Shown: positions 9,472 through 18,853, counted from the first letter of the stretch. The stretch is DNA of 64,000 nucleotides from Bacteroidaceae bacterium (GCA_017509605.1 JAFWPH010000015.1:1-64000); one strand, 5' to 3'. The notes: generated by a model from the letters alone, not told the origin. Translations and numbers: made by a program.

Positions 9472-10461
9472 CTATCTGACTGTCAGGTGGAAGCAACCTT
9501 GTTTCTTCTCGTATTTGATATAGCACATATCGCGCTGGCGCAGGTCGTAAAGCACTTCAGCCAGCACCATTTTCATTTTCTCCTCATAACGTGTCAAGTC
9601 GGGCGTGTTGCCGTCGAAATCGGTTTGGATGGGCATGAAGCGGTTGTAGGAGATGTCGATGGTGGTGCCATAGCAATGGCATGAGTTGCTCACCGCATTG
9701 GGGTTGCCGTGTTGCAGACGCTCGACGTCGTCAGCGGTACGCAGCACAGAAGTCACCATGATGATGTGTGGGGGCAGTCGTTTAGCGCAAAGCGAGTCCA
9801 CGAAATTCATACCGATCGTGTTGAGCAGATGCTGTGCCTTGGGCACGAGATAGGGCATGCTGTGGCTCAGGTGCTCTACGTAGTAATAGGGTGAGTTGGT
9901 GATGTTCACCAATGCGTTGTCGTTGACGAGTTGGCGGACATTGTCGCGGCTCTGTTGTGGCTTGACGCCGTTTTCGCAAGCTGCCTGTATCTGCAGACTG
10001 TTGCTGTCGGGAAAGCATTTGCTGTAGCTCAGCACGCCCCGTATGCGGGTGCGTGGACGTGTTCTTCCAGAGGTGATGAAGGTCGTTTCTTCCTCCACCT
10101 GTATCATGCTGGCCTTCTCGATGCTGTCGATACGTGCTTGCTCTATGGAGTCCTCGTCCATTGTCGCCATCTCGATACCCGAGTCACTTTCGTCCCCACT
10201 GTCATCGGGAGTGATGTCGCTGATATCCTCTTCGGAGTTGTTAGAGGGGTCGAGCACCGAACTGTCGTAGCTGCCCCAATCGACTTCTTCGACTTTGGCG
10301 AACATGTTGTTTTTCTCCTTCTCGCTTACCGGTTGGTGCGTGTTGATGTCCACCTTGATACCAGCCGCATGACGGACAGTCGCCATGGCAACCACTGCGA
10401 TGGAGAATGCGAGAAGGAATTTCTTCTTGTTGTATTTGCTTGTCTTTTTACCTTGTGTCAT
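9472..10461 (-). CDS. DUF5715-like protein
   Basis: A 329-aa protein with a single N-terminal hydrophobic segment (residues 13-28), so anchored in or exported across the inner membrane. A low-complexity acidic Asp/Ser/Glu-rich stretch around residues 60-105 acts as a spacer. The C-terminal half contains VTSVLRTADDVERL, a run of Asn/Ser/His residues and GTTIDISYNRF, resembling the fold of M15-type D-Ala-D-Ala carboxypeptidases (S..H..G...D pattern), which suggests peptidoglycan processing. The DUF5715 label is from memory. It sits between RluA-type and TruA synthases in the operon. Confidence 0.65.
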   Translation of the reverse strand: MTQGKKTSKYNKKKFLLAFSIAVVAMATVRHAAGIKVDINTHQPVSEKEKNNMFAKVEEVDWGSYDSSVLDPSNNSEEDISDITPDDSGDESDSGIEMATMDEDSIEQARIDSIEKASMIQVEEETTFITSGRTRPRTRIRGVLSYSKCFPDSNSLQIQAACENGVKPQQSRDNVRQLVNDNALVNITNSPYYYVEHLSHSMPYLVPKAQHLLNTIGMNFVDSLCAKRLPPHIIMVTSVLRTADDVERLQHGNPNAVSNSCHCYGTTIDISYNRFMPIQTDFDGNTPDLTRYEEKMKMVLAEVLYDLRQRDMCYIKYEKKQGCFHLTVR

Positions 10462-10485
10462 TGCTCACTCATTGGGCTCTCCCCT

Positions 10486-11178
10486 TTAATCCTGCTGGGC
10501 TTGCGGGTCGTTTCCGGCGATTGAGCGCCATAGGTTGTCGTCGGGTAGGGGAGCCTCTACTGTTATGGTTTTCTTCGACACTGGATGGACGAAACTCACT
10601 TTGCGTGCCAGCAGGCTGATGCCGCCGTCGGGATTGCTGCGTTTTGCTCCGTATTTCAGGTCGCCCTTGATGTGGCAGCCCAGATGCGCCAGTTGGCACC
10701 GTATCTGGTGGTGTCGTCCTGTTTTCAGGTCCACTTCTATCAGGTGATAGTGGTCGGTATGCCCTATCAGACGATAGTCGAGCACGGCAAGTTTGGAACC
10801 AGGACGCTCCGTGTCGTATGCGTAGGACTTGTTCTGTTTCTCGTTCCTCACTATCCAGTTTCTGAGGGTGCCTTCGTCTTGCGGAGGCCGCTCCTGCGTG
10901 ATGGCCCAGTAGGTTTTCTGCACCTCTCCTTTACGGAACATGTCGTTGAGGCGTGTCAGGGCCTTGCTGGTTCGAGCGAACACCACGATGCCGCTTACTG
11001 GACGGTCCAAACGGTGGACTACACCAAGGAAAACCTCACCGGGTTTGTGGTATTTCTCCTTGATGTAGTCCTTTACGTCGTCAGAGAGCGGACGGTCGCC
11101 CGTCTTGTCGCCCTGGACAATCTCGTTGCAGTTCTTGCTGACGATGATGATGTGGTTGTCTTCGTAGAGTACGACCAT
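10486..11178 (-). CDS. RluA-family RNA pseudouridine synthase
   Basis: Isomerises uridine in rRNA or tRNA. Length 230 aa. The family motif HRLDRPVSG has the catalytic Asp at residue 58, followed by LVVF-like and KTGRHHQIR segments. The N-terminal S4 RNA-binding domain found in RluC and RluD is missing, as in RluA/TruC-like short members. The target uridine cannot be told from sequence. It lies 7 nt after fabG and 24 nt before the DUF5715 gene. Confidence 0.92.
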   Translation of the reverse strand: MVVLYEDNHIIIVSKNCNEIVQGDKTGDRPLSDDVKDYIKEKYHKPGEVFLGVVHRLDRPVSGIVVFARTSKALTRLNDMFRKGEVQKTYWAITQERPPQDEGTLRNWIVRNEKQNKSYAYDTERPGSKLAVLDYRLIGHTDHYHLIEVDLKTGRHHQIRCQLAHLGCHIKGDLKYGAKRSNPDGGISLLARKVSFVHPVSKKTITVEAPLPDDNLWRSIAGNDPQAQQD

Positions 11179-11185
11179 GTTTGGA

Positions 11186-11932
11186 TTACATGTTCATACC
11201 GCCATCTACTTGGATCACCTGTCCGCTCACATAGCTCGACAGGTCGCTGGCGAGGAAAGTGGCCACGTTAGCGATGTCCTCAACTTGTCCACCGCGGCGG
11301 AGTGGAATCTTCTTGATCCATTCTTCGCGGATTTCGGGCTTCAGGGCTGCTGTCATGGCTGTTTCAATGAAGCCTGGGGCGATGGCGTTGGCGCGGATGC
11401 CCTTAGGACCCATCTCCTGGCCGATGCTCTTTGCCAGAGCGATCAGACCGGCCTTGGAAGCAGCGTAGTTTGCCTGACCGGCATTGCCGTGAACACCTAC
11501 CACACTGGCCATGTTGATGATGCTTCCGCCACGCTGGCGCATCATGATAGGAGTGCAGGCGTGGATGAAATTGAAGGCTGATTTCAGGTTCACAGCGATG
11601 ACGGCGTCCCACTGTGCCTCGGTCATGCGGAGCATCAGTCCGTCCTTGGTGATGCCTGCGTTGTTGACGAGGATATCGATACTGCCGAATTCCTCTTTCA
11701 CCTGGCTTACCACTTGCTCTGTCTGTGCGAAATCGGCGGCGTTTGAGGCGTAACCTTTGACTTTCACACCCTTGGCAGCGATTTCCTCTTCTGTGGCCTT
11801 TCCGTTCTCGTCGATCACGAGGTCAGTGAATGCGATGTTAGCGCCTTCCTCGGCGAACTTCAGTGCTATGGCCTTGCCGATGCCTCTTGCGGCGCCTGTA
11901 ATCAAGGCAGTCTTACCAGTTAATAATCCCAT
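11186..11932 (-). CDS. fabG: 3-oxoacyl-[acyl-carrier-protein] reductase
   Basis: NADPH-dependent reduction of beta-ketoacyl-ACP in fatty acid elongation; cytosolic short-chain dehydrogenase. 248 aa. It has the cofactor motif TGAARGIG at residues 12-19, NNAG near 90 and the catalytic Ser143, Tyr156 and Lys160. The C-terminus VSGQVIQVDGGMNM is typical of FabG. It lies 74 nt downstream of the TetR gene on the same strand, so acyl or lipid status may be what that regulator senses; this is inference. The usual fab cluster partners are absent. Confidence 0.95.
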   Translation of the reverse strand: MGLLTGKTALITGAARGIGKAIALKFAEEGANIAFTDLVIDENGKATEEEIAAKGVKVKGYASNAADFAQTEQVVSQVKEEFGSIDILVNNAGITKDGLMLRMTEAQWDAVIAVNLKSAFNFIHACTPIMMRQRGGSIINMASVVGVHGNAGQANYAASKAGLIALAKSIGQEMGPKGIRANAIAPGFIETAMTAALKPEIREEWIKKIPLRRGGQVEDIANVATFLASDLSSYVSGQVIQVDGGMNM

Positions 11933-12006
11933 AGTGTTTGTAAATGTTTAAAAATGAATTGAAAATTATCGTACGATGTTTAGTCTCCTGTTGTTGAGGG
12001 GTAGCG

Positions 12007-12594
12007 TCAATCCAAATAGTGATGACCGATGCTGCGACGCACCAACCTGCGCACAAAAGTGTGGATTTCCTCTACATTGGTCGTCAGGTGACCATAGATA
12101 TAGGGAGTTTCGCACCCCTTGAGGAAATAGTGGGCGAGTTCGGCTGTCAGACGTACGTTCTTGATGTCGAACGCGCGCTTATCCACCCCTTCGTTAAGCA
12201 CACGCCTGAAGATGGCCATCTCACTGCGGTCGAAGTTCTTGCGTACTTTCTCCACAGCCCAGATGTCGCGGAAAAACTCGGCGCGGAGGTTTCCGTTTCG
12301 ATAGACGATTTCTTTCACAGCCTCGAGGTGTGTGAAGATGAGCAACACAATCTTGTCCTCGGGCGGCATGTCGCGCTGTGCTACATCGTTCATGCGCTCA
12401 AACAAGCGTCTGAGCTCTGTCTCAATCACGGTGTAGTAGATTTCCTCCTTGCTCTTGAAGTAGGTATAGAGTGTGCGTCGCCCCTTGCCTGCCTCACGGG
12501 CAATGTCGTTCATGGTGGTGTTCTCCAATCCGTTCTTGGCGAAAAGTTGACGGGCTACATCCACCAGTAATTCCCTTGTTTTGGAAACAGCCAT
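12007..12594 (-). CDS. TetR/AcrR-family transcriptional regulator
   Basis: A 195-aa one-component repressor type. The N-terminal helix-turn-helix spans residues 20-55 (TTMNDIAREAGKGRRTLYTYF) and is followed by a divergent helical ligand-binding domain. It is the first gene of the operon with fabG, and a consensus promoter is seen upstream at 12707-12736, so autoregulation and control of fabG are plausible. The ligand is unknown. Confidence 0.92.
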   Translation of the reverse strand: MAVSKTRELLVDVARQLFAKNGLENTTMNDIAREAGKGRRTLYTYFKSKEEIYYTVIETELRRLFERMNDVAQRDMPPEDKIVLLIFTHLEAVKEIVYRNGNLRAEFFRDIWAVEKVRKNFDRSEMAIFRRVLNEGVDKRAFDIKNVRLTAELAHYFLKGCETPYIYGHLTTNVEEIHTFVRRLVRRSIGHHYLD

Positions 12595-12706
12595 TGTTCT
12601 TTCCTCTTTCTATTGGTTAAAGCGCATCAGGGCAAAAGGGCATGTTGATTGGTGTTCTTAAGAGACCGTTTGTTCGTCTTTCATGCTTTTAAGCCCTTTT
12701 TCAGTG

Positions 12707-12736
12707 CAAAGGTAGCACAAAGTTGAAAAAAATCAA
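12707..12736 (-). promoter_or_regulatory. Putative promoter of the TetR-fabG operon
   Basis: On the minus strand TTG (12736-12734) lies 19 nt before TACCTTTG (12714-12707), a good Bacteroidetes promoter match. Confidence 0.6.
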
Positions 12737-12860
12737 TGATTATTTTTGAAAAAATTGCACCTTAATTTCTTAAAAGTATTTAATATGCTGATAATCAGTT
12801 GAATGTTTATTGCACACATATTTAATTTGTGTTTCGCTTCTATTTGTGGCGATTTATTAG

Positions 12861-12868
12861 TAACTTTG
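12861..12868 (+). promoter_or_regulatory. Putative -7 element of radA
   Basis: TAACTTTG followed by C. A TTTG at 12843-12846 is closer than usual (14 nt). Confidence 0.45.
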
Positions 12869-12974
12869 CTTCCGTCTTGAAAGCCCAAATAGGGCATCAA
12901 ACCTCGTCTCGCATACATTTTGTTTCATCATCAACTGCTTGCGGGAATCGAAAGTACAAATCAAGATTTGAATT

Positions 12975-14375
12975 ATGGCAAAGGAGAAGACAGCGTATGT
13001 ATGCGCCAACTGCGGTTACGATTCGCCACGTTGGATAGGCAAATGCCCGTCGTGTGGTGAGTGGAATTCATTTGTGGAGCAACGGATAGGCAAGAACACG
13101 TCGCAGAAAAAGGCGACGCAGTCCTATTCGAGTTCGACAGTGACAAGTCCAGTCGCTATTCGTGAGATACAGACCAGCGATGATCCGCGCATCAACCTTC
13201 ATGACAACGAACTCAACCGAGTGTTGGGAGGCGGTCTGGTGATGGGATCCTTGGTGCTGATAGGTGGTGAGCCGGGCATAGGCAAATCGACCTTGGTATT
13301 GCAGACAGCGCTCAAGCTGAAGGGGATGAAGGTGCTGTATGTGAGTGGCGAGGAGAGTGCCCGACAGCTCAAGTTGCGCGCCGACCGTCTTTGCGACAGC
13401 GATGGTGGCAAGTTGGAGCCCGAGTCGGATTGTCAGGTGGTGTGCGAGGTGGTCATCGAGAAGATTTTCGGCCACATCGAAAACGTCCGTCCAGACCTTG
13501 TGGTCATCGACTCCATCCAGACCATTGCCACTGAGAATGTGGAGACATCGCCAGGAAGTATCAGTCAGATACGAGAGTGCACGGCCATGCTCTTGAAGTT
13601 TGCCAAGGAGAGCGGCATTCCCGTCATCATCATCGGCCACATCAATAAGGAGGGCTCCATCGCCGGTCCGAAGATTCTGGAGCACATGGTCGATACGGTT
13701 TTGCAGTTCGAGGGCGACCAGCACTATTTATATCGTATTGTCCGCAGCATCAAGAACCGTTTTGGCAGTACTGACGAGATTGGTATCTACGAGATGAAGC
13801 GCAATGGCCTAAGGGAGGTGTCGAATCCGTCAGAACTGCTCATCACCGACATCGAGGATGGTGGTGAAGGGCTCAGTGGCATAGCTGTCGCCTCGGCCAT
13901 TGAGGGAGTGCGTCCGCTGCTCATAGAGACGCAGGCGTTGGTCAGCACAGCCGCCTATGGCACGCCCCAGCGCTCTGCCACAGGCTTTGACCTACGGAGG
14001 CTTAACATGCTGTTGGCGGTGCTTGAGAAACGAGTGGGTTTCAAGTTGGCGCAGAAAGATGTCTATTTGAACATCGCCGGTGGTATCCGTGTCACCGATC
14101 CCGCCATTGACCTCAGCGTCATTGCGGCTGTGCTGTCGAGCAATGTTGATACAGGGATTGATAAGACCATCTGCATGACGGGTGAGGTAGGACTGAGTGG
14201 TGAGATACGCCCTGTCAGCCGCATCCATCAGCGCATCGCTGAGGCCGATAAACTGGGATTCAAGCAAATCATCATCCCGCAGGCCAACATGTCGGGACTC
14301 GACCTCAAGAAACTCTCCATTGAAGTCACTCCCGTGCGCAAGGTTGAGGAAGCCCTCCGAGAGTTGTTCGGATAA
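12975..14375 (+). CDS. radA: DNA repair protein RadA
   Basis: RecA-related helicase-like ATPase that promotes branch migration in homologous recombination. 466 aa. A zinc finger is at the N-terminus (Cys10, Cys13, Cys24, Cys27). Walker A GGEPGIGKST is near residue 97 and the RadA-specific KNRFG motif near 260. The C-terminal third is the Lon-protease-like P domain, with GDVYLN-type sequence and ITGEVGLSGEIRPV. It is monocistronic or weakly joined to the following secreted-protein gene, which starts 60 nt later. Confidence 0.97.
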   Translation: MAKEKTAYVCANCGYDSPRWIGKCPSCGEWNSFVEQRIGKNTSQKKATQSYSSSTVTSPVAIREIQTSDDPRINLHDNELNRVLGGGLVMGSLVLIGGEPGIGKSTLVLQTALKLKGMKVLYVSGEESARQLKLRADRLCDSDGGKLEPESDCQVVCEVVIEKIFGHIENVRPDLVVIDSIQTIATENVETSPGSISQIRECTAMLLKFAKESGIPVIIIGHINKEGSIAGPKILEHMVDTVLQFEGDQHYLYRIVRSIKNRFGSTDEIGIYEMKRNGLREVSNPSELLITDIEDGGEGLSGIAVASAIEGVRPLLIETQALVSTAAYGTPQRSATGFDLRRLNMLLAVLEKRVGFKLAQKDVYLNIAGGIRVTDPAIDLSVIAAVLSSNVDTGIDKTICMTGEVGLSGEIRPVSRIHQRIAEADKLGFKQIIIPQANMSGLDLKKLSIEVTPVRKVEEALRELFG

Positions 14376-14435
14376 GGGTGTCTTTCAACAGTAGAAATTA
14401 ACTGAAATAATTAACCAACTTAATACAATTAAAAA

Positions 14436-16952
14436 ATGAGGAACAAGACATTACTGTTCTTGGCTGCTTTGACCGCTACATTAGCCGCATCAGCCGGAGA
14501 ATGGGCGCAACCAGCCTACACCGGTTCTTTCCAGCCCTTGACAGCTGGCGACACTATTTATATCTACAACACTGAGGCCCAGCTCTTTCTGACAGAAGGC
14601 AATGATTATGGCACACATGCTTCTGTGGGGTTGAGAGGATTGCGCTTTGTTGTCAATCCTTATGTGCCAGAGAACGGTGGCTGGGATGGAAAGACCTATA
14701 ACATCTTTGATGAGTCAGTGACCAAAGGTGGTTGGAAAAAGATGTTTATCACTGATGAGGGCCATGTGTATGTTGACCTCGGCAATCAGGAAGATTATCT
14801 ATGGGAGTTCGTGGATTTAGGTGGCAATACTTATCAAATCAAGGGAGTCGCTCTTAATCCCACATGGAATGGTTCTGGGTATATGGAACAGTATCGGTTG
14901 GGCCGCTATACGGAATACGTGAACAGCCAAGACCATATTTCAAGTGGTACTGGTGTCATCTATGACGAGGACAGTGAGGTGGCCTATTCTGCAGGGCAGT
15001 TTCAGACCACCTGGGCTTTTGTGAGCCAAACCGATTATGCGTCATATCTTGTGACCGTTCAGACTTATGAAGCCGCAGTCGCTCTTGGCCTGTTGATTGA
15101 AGAAGCTGAAACGATGGGCGTTACGGGACTTGAGGAGGAGAAAGCCGTTTATGGCAACACCAACAGTTCTTTGGACCAACTTCTCACCGCAAGCGCTTCT
15201 GTGGAGAAAAAAGTGAAAGACTACTACGAAGGTAGCATCACACCTGATCATCCAGTCAACGTCCTTGAGGATGACTGCAGCGCTACAGACGGTTGGGTGA
15301 ACGGTGCGAATGCAAGCACTTTTAATACAGGCGACTGGATTGGAGACGGCTGGGAAGGTTTCACTGCTCCCTATATCAATATCTGGGACGCTAATCTCAA
15401 CGGCAGCATCTATCGGGAGTTGGCTGATTTACCCAACGGTATTTACGTTGTGACCCTTTCTGCCCAGGCACAGAAACTGCCTGCCTGCGTTTATGCCAAC
15501 GAGAACCAGAAGAGCGTTCCTGCCGACAACTGCGGCCATATCTATAAGATTGCAACAGAGGTGAACAATGGACAACTGCAGTTTGGTTTCAGGCAGGAAA
15601 CTGCAGGTGAGAACTGGGTAACTATCGACAACGTGTCGGTTGACTACTATGGTCTTGGGGTGGAATCCTACCGTTATTGGCTCAACAGCCTGTTGGAAAG
15701 CGCTCCTTCCTTCGATGAGGTAGTTGCTATGGACTCGCTCATCAACGCCTACAATACCATTCTGGCTTCTGTGGAGACAGCAAAGACCAAAGAGGAGATT
15801 TTGGCCATCATCCCCGCTTACGAGGCCATTCTCAACGTGATTTACCTGAACATCAAAGCCTATGACAACCTCTTCGATGCGCGTGACAAGGCCAACGAGT
15901 TTGGCAAGGACCCGAACGTCAACAGTTACTACGGGGAGAAAATCAACGACTATGTCCTTGAGGTTGTGGAACCCGCTTTGGAAGACCACCTTTTGAACAC
16001 TCAGGCAGTGGAAGCCCTGGCAATGGAACTGCAGGCAATTGTGGATGAAGCCCAACAGTATATATGGGACTATCAGAAGTTGACAGACGAAGTGGATAAA
16101 GCTGCTGGCATTTATGAGAGTTGTAAGGACCAGTGCTCAGTGGAACATGCTATGGCCTATCAAGAATGGATGGCTAAATATCAGGAGACAGACTTCTCGT
16201 CCTTTACAGACTCGGATCTGAAGGCATTGCTGGAAGCACTTTATTCCATAGAGTTCAACCTTCAGGTTCCTGTAGAACCGGCAAGCGATAACAATCCTAT
16301 TGACTATACGGCCAAGATCAAGTATCCATCGTTTGACGGAGGTGCTACAGGATGGATTAACGATGGTTGGAGCACTTGCGGAACCAACGATTGGAACAGT
16401 TGGGTTGATGGTGTATTGTTCGATGAACTCTACCTGAATCTATGGAACACGACTAACGCGCGTGTCTATCAGACCTTAACCGACTTGCCTGCGGGCGCAT
16501 ACACATTCGAATTGACCGCTTTCGCTGATGCAGAGGGTTTACAGGTATATGCCAACGATGATTATTTGGATGTGCTGGTCGGTCAGAACGAGGAAGGCGT
16601 TGCATGCCTCTACAGCAACACCGATGAAGCCTTGACGATAGAGGATGCTGGTTCTATCTGGCGTGGCAACATCTATCGCATAGCGACGGTTGTTGGCGAA
16701 GACGGCACTCTTGAGATAGGCGCCCGCAACACAGGTAACGGCACACTTTGGGCGATGATAGACAAAACGAGCCTGACCTATTATGGTTCAGAGTCTGTCA
16801 TCGTCAGCGGAATCACTGTTCCTGAAAAGGCTGACATCAATGACGTCTCCGCCATCTACACACTTTCGGGCATTAGGGCCGAATCTCTACAGAAAGGCAT
16901 CAACCTTGTGCAGATGAAAGACGGAAGCGTCCGTAAATTGATTGTCAGATAA
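14436..16952 (+). CDS. Large secreted protein with duplicated CBM-like module
   Basis: An 838-aa exported protein, function not recognised. It starts with a signal peptide (MRNKTLLFLAALTATLAASA). Two related beta-rich modules are seen at about residues 270-405 and 618-780. Both contain a GW...D..W segment, a y.N.W.....R.Y..L..LP.G.Y sequence, a YaN....V segment and an end of the form W..ID..S..YYG. This layout resembles carbohydrate-binding jelly-roll modules. The region between them (about 405-610) is mostly helical. The last 45 residues (IYTLSGIRAESLQKGINLV...) look like a sorting-signal-type tail, so the protein may be displayed on the surface or exported. It may bind a glycan; no catalytic site is apparent. 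Confidence 0.75.
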   Translation: MRNKTLLFLAALTATLAASAGEWAQPAYTGSFQPLTAGDTIYIYNTEAQLFLTEGNDYGTHASVGLRGLRFVVNPYVPENGGWDGKTYNIFDESVTKGGWKKMFITDEGHVYVDLGNQEDYLWEFVDLGGNTYQIKGVALNPTWNGSGYMEQYRLGRYTEYVNSQDHISSGTGVIYDEDSEVAYSAGQFQTTWAFVSQTDYASYLVTVQTYEAAVALGLLIEEAETMGVTGLEEEKAVYGNTNSSLDQLLTASASVEKKVKDYYEGSITPDHPVNVLEDDCSATDGWVNGANASTFNTGDWIGDGWEGFTAPYINIWDANLNGSIYRELADLPNGIYVVTLSAQAQKLPACVYANENQKSVPADNCGHIYKIATEVNNGQLQFGFRQETAGENWVTIDNVSVDYYGLGVESYRYWLNSLLESAPSFDEVVAMDSLINAYNTILASVETAKTKEEILAIIPAYEAILNVIYLNIKAYDNLFDARDKANEFGKDPNVNSYYGEKINDYVLEVVEPALEDHLLNTQAVEALAMELQAIVDEAQQYIWDYQKLTDEVDKAAGIYESCKDQCSVEHAMAYQEWMAKYQETDFSSFTDSDLKALLEALYSIEFNLQVPVEPASDNNPIDYTAKIKYPSFDGGATGWINDGWSTCGTNDWNSWVDGVLFDELYLNLWNTTNARVYQTLTDLPAGAYTFELTAFADAEGLQVYANDDYLDVLVGQNEEGVACLYSNTDEALTIEDAGSIWRGNIYRIATVVGEDGTLEIGARNTGNGTLWAMIDKTSLTYYGSESVIVSGITVPEKADINDVSAIYTLSGIRAESLQKGINLVQMKDGSVRKLIVR

Positions 16953-16984
16953 CGGCTTCATCCGTCACTACATGACCTCTATGG

Positions 16985-17058
16985 CCACCCTTCCCTCATA
17001 TCGTGTTCAAGGGGAAGGGTGGTATAGACGGAGGCAGGGGGGATGACGAGTGCCCCCC
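16985..17058 (+). terminator. Two consecutive hairpins after the 838-aa gene
   Basis: A perfect 11-bp stem (CCACCCTTCCC at 16985-16995, GGGAAGGGTGG at 17012-17022), extendable by flanking TCTAT/ATAGA, is followed by a G6/C6 stem (17037-17042 with 17053-17058). There is no U tract. It is either a terminator of unusual form or a structured spacer. Confidence 0.4.
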
Positions 17059-17109
17059 AATCGTCAATTATTCATACAAAAACACATTTATAACTAAAAA
17101 GTAACTACT

Positions 17110-17539
17110 ATGAAAAAGAACCTGTGGTTTCATCGGTTTGCTGGGCAATCCCAAGGCTATTGGTGAGGCTTTCCAAATCATGAGCGATGAGTCGCTGACA
17201 TGGAGTCAGATCTACCAATGTGTGGCCCAAGCCCTTGGTGTGGAGCTGAAACCCTATTATGTGGCGTCGGATTTCCTCACAGCCGTATCACCGAAGGAAT
17301 ACGACCTGTTGGGCAACCTCACGGGCGACAAGGCGGTGACTGTGGTCTTCAACTGCAGGAAACTGAAACGTGCAGTGCCCGGTTTCCAAGCCACCACCCG
17401 TTTCGACGAGGGAGTACGCCGGTGTATAGCACATATCCTCGCGCACCCTGAACTGCAGGTTGAGGATCCTGATTTCGATGCCTGGTGTGACCGTGTCATC
17501 GCGTCTTTAGAACAAACCAAAGCAACTTTAACTAAATAA
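17110..17539 (+). pseudogene. Internally deleted NAD-dependent epimerase/dehydratase remnant
   Basis: The start ATGAAAAAGAA typical of these genes is present at 17110, but that frame reaches a stop after 18 codons. In another frame an open run to 17539 encodes the C-terminal part of an extended SDR epimerase-like protein: GFIGLLGNPKAIGEAFQI near its start, then SDESLTW, LKRAVPGF and a conserved-looking C-terminus. The NAD-binding Rossmann half with GxxGxxG and the YxxxK catalytic site is missing, so roughly 190 codons appear deleted between the first few codons and the C-terminal third. The remaining 130 codons hold no stops, so the event looks recent. Translation from TTG at 17138 is conceivable, but an active enzyme is not. 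It lies 11 nt before the alcohol dehydrogenase gene. Confidence 0.75.
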
Positions 17540-17550
17540 CCAATTTATAA

Positions 17551-18732
17551 ATGAAAGATTTCAAATATTACGCACCGACCGAAGTGGTGTTCGGTGAAGA
17601 GTCGGAGGAGCAGGTGGCTCGTCTGGTCAAGAAATACGGGGGTACGAAAGTACTGGTTCATTATGGTGGTCAGAGCGCTTTGCGTTCTGGACTTCTCGAC
17701 AAGGTCTGCAGTCAGCTTTGTGAGGCTGGCATAGCGTATGTCAAATTGGGTGGGGTAGTGCCTAATCCTCGTTTGTCGAAAGCCCATGAGGGTATTGAAC
17801 TCTGCCGCAAGGAGGGTGTGGATTTCATCCTCGCAGTGGGAGGTGGTAGTGTCATCGACTCAGCCAAGTGCATCGCTTATGGTGTTCCCTATGATGGCGA
17901 GGTGTGGGATTTCTATCTTGGAAAGGCTAAGGCCGAGAAGATGTTGCCCTTAGCCGTTGTGCTTACCATCCCTGCAGCTGGTAGCGAGATGAGCGAGTCG
18001 AGCGTCATCACCAACGAGGACGGCGACGTGAAGCTGGGCTACTCCAATAACTTGTCGAGACCGAAGTTCGCCATCATGAATCCCCGACGGACTTTCACAC
18101 TGCCTCCCTACCAGACGGCGGCTGGTGTCACCGACATGATGATGCACACGATGGAACGCTACTTCACCAAAGACGATGACATGGACCTGACCACAGACCT
18201 GGCCGAGGCTTTGCTTCGCAGAATGAAGACGGCAGTATTCGAGGTGCTGAAGAACCCTGAGGATTATCGTCATCGCGCGCAGATCATGTGGGGTGGCAGT
18301 ATCGCCCACTGGGGACTCACTGGCTGCGGCGTCAGCGACGACTGGGCCACACACGAACTGGAGCATGAGTTGAGTGGTATGTTCGATGCTACCCACGGTG
18401 CTGGTCTCGCTGCCATCTGGCCCAGCTGGGCACGCTACGTGATGCATGAGAATTTGAGCCGTTTCGTGCGCTTTGCCGTCAATGTGATGGATGTGCCCAA
18501 CGATTTCACTGATCCTGAAGGAACTGCACTCAAAGGCATTGAGGCGATGGAGCGTTTCTATCATGCCATCGGCATGCCCATCAATATCAAGGAACTGATC
18601 GGCAAGGACATCACCGATGAGGAGATTGACGAGATGGTTCGCAAATGCAGTCGCAACTACACTTCCACCTGTGGCTGTCTGAAAGTGCTGCAAGCCGAAG
18701 ACATGAAGGCCATCTACCAAATGGCGAGATAA
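17551..18732 (+). CDS. Iron-containing alcohol dehydrogenase (BdhA/YqhD type)
   Basis: NAD(P)H-dependent reduction of aldehydes to alcohols, cytosolic. 393 aa, normal for the group III Fe-ADH family. The cofactor-binding GGGSVIDSAK motif is near residue 95, and the metal-ligand region ATHELEHELSGMFDATHGAGLA, with several His residues, is near 270-290. Closest in feel to butanol dehydrogenases. It follows the epimerase remnant by 11 nt, so the pair was probably an operon. A strong terminator follows. Confidence 0.93.
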   Translation: MKDFKYYAPTEVVFGEESEEQVARLVKKYGGTKVLVHYGGQSALRSGLLDKVCSQLCEAGIAYVKLGGVVPNPRLSKAHEGIELCRKEGVDFILAVGGGSVIDSAKCIAYGVPYDGEVWDFYLGKAKAEKMLPLAVVLTIPAAGSEMSESSVITNEDGDVKLGYSNNLSRPKFAIMNPRRTFTLPPYQTAAGVTDMMMHTMERYFTKDDDMDLTTDLAEALLRRMKTAVFEVLKNPEDYRHRAQIMWGGSIAHWGLTGCGVSDDWATHELEHELSGMFDATHGAGLAAIWPSWARYVMHENLSRFVRFAVNVMDVPNDFTDPEGTALKGIEAMERFYHAIGMPINIKELIGKDITDEEIDEMVRKCSRNYTSTCGCLKVLQAEDMKAIYQMAR

Positions 18733-18795
18733 GACATTGACCATTTGCCGTTGAGACCCGTCTCTACGGCATAGTTAGGCTATAGATGCCTAAAG

Positions 18796-18830
18796 AAAAA
18801 TCGCATGACCAATTCGGCCATGCGATTTTT
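18796..18830. terminator. Bidirectional terminator
   Basis: A 12-bp perfect stem (AAAAATCGCATG at 18796-18807, CATGCGATTTTT at 18819-18830) with A and T flanks lies between the converging alcohol dehydrogenase and peptidase genes. Confidence 0.85.
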
Positions 18831-18853
18831 CAGTTGATTTCCGTATGTTGATA

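Larger units (their letters stand above)
12595..12974. other. Divergent intergenic region TetR / radA
   Basis: No gene is seen. It carries the operon promoter on the minus strand (12707-12736), a radA -7 element (12861-12868) and a leader of about 100 nt before radA. No clear palindromic TetR operator was recognised by eye. Confidence 0.55.

Noticed and set aside
9931-10524. 197-codon plus-strand frame opposite the DUF5715 gene
   Set aside because: The minus-strand gene fits the operon spacing and has an export signal; the plus frame is a shadow.
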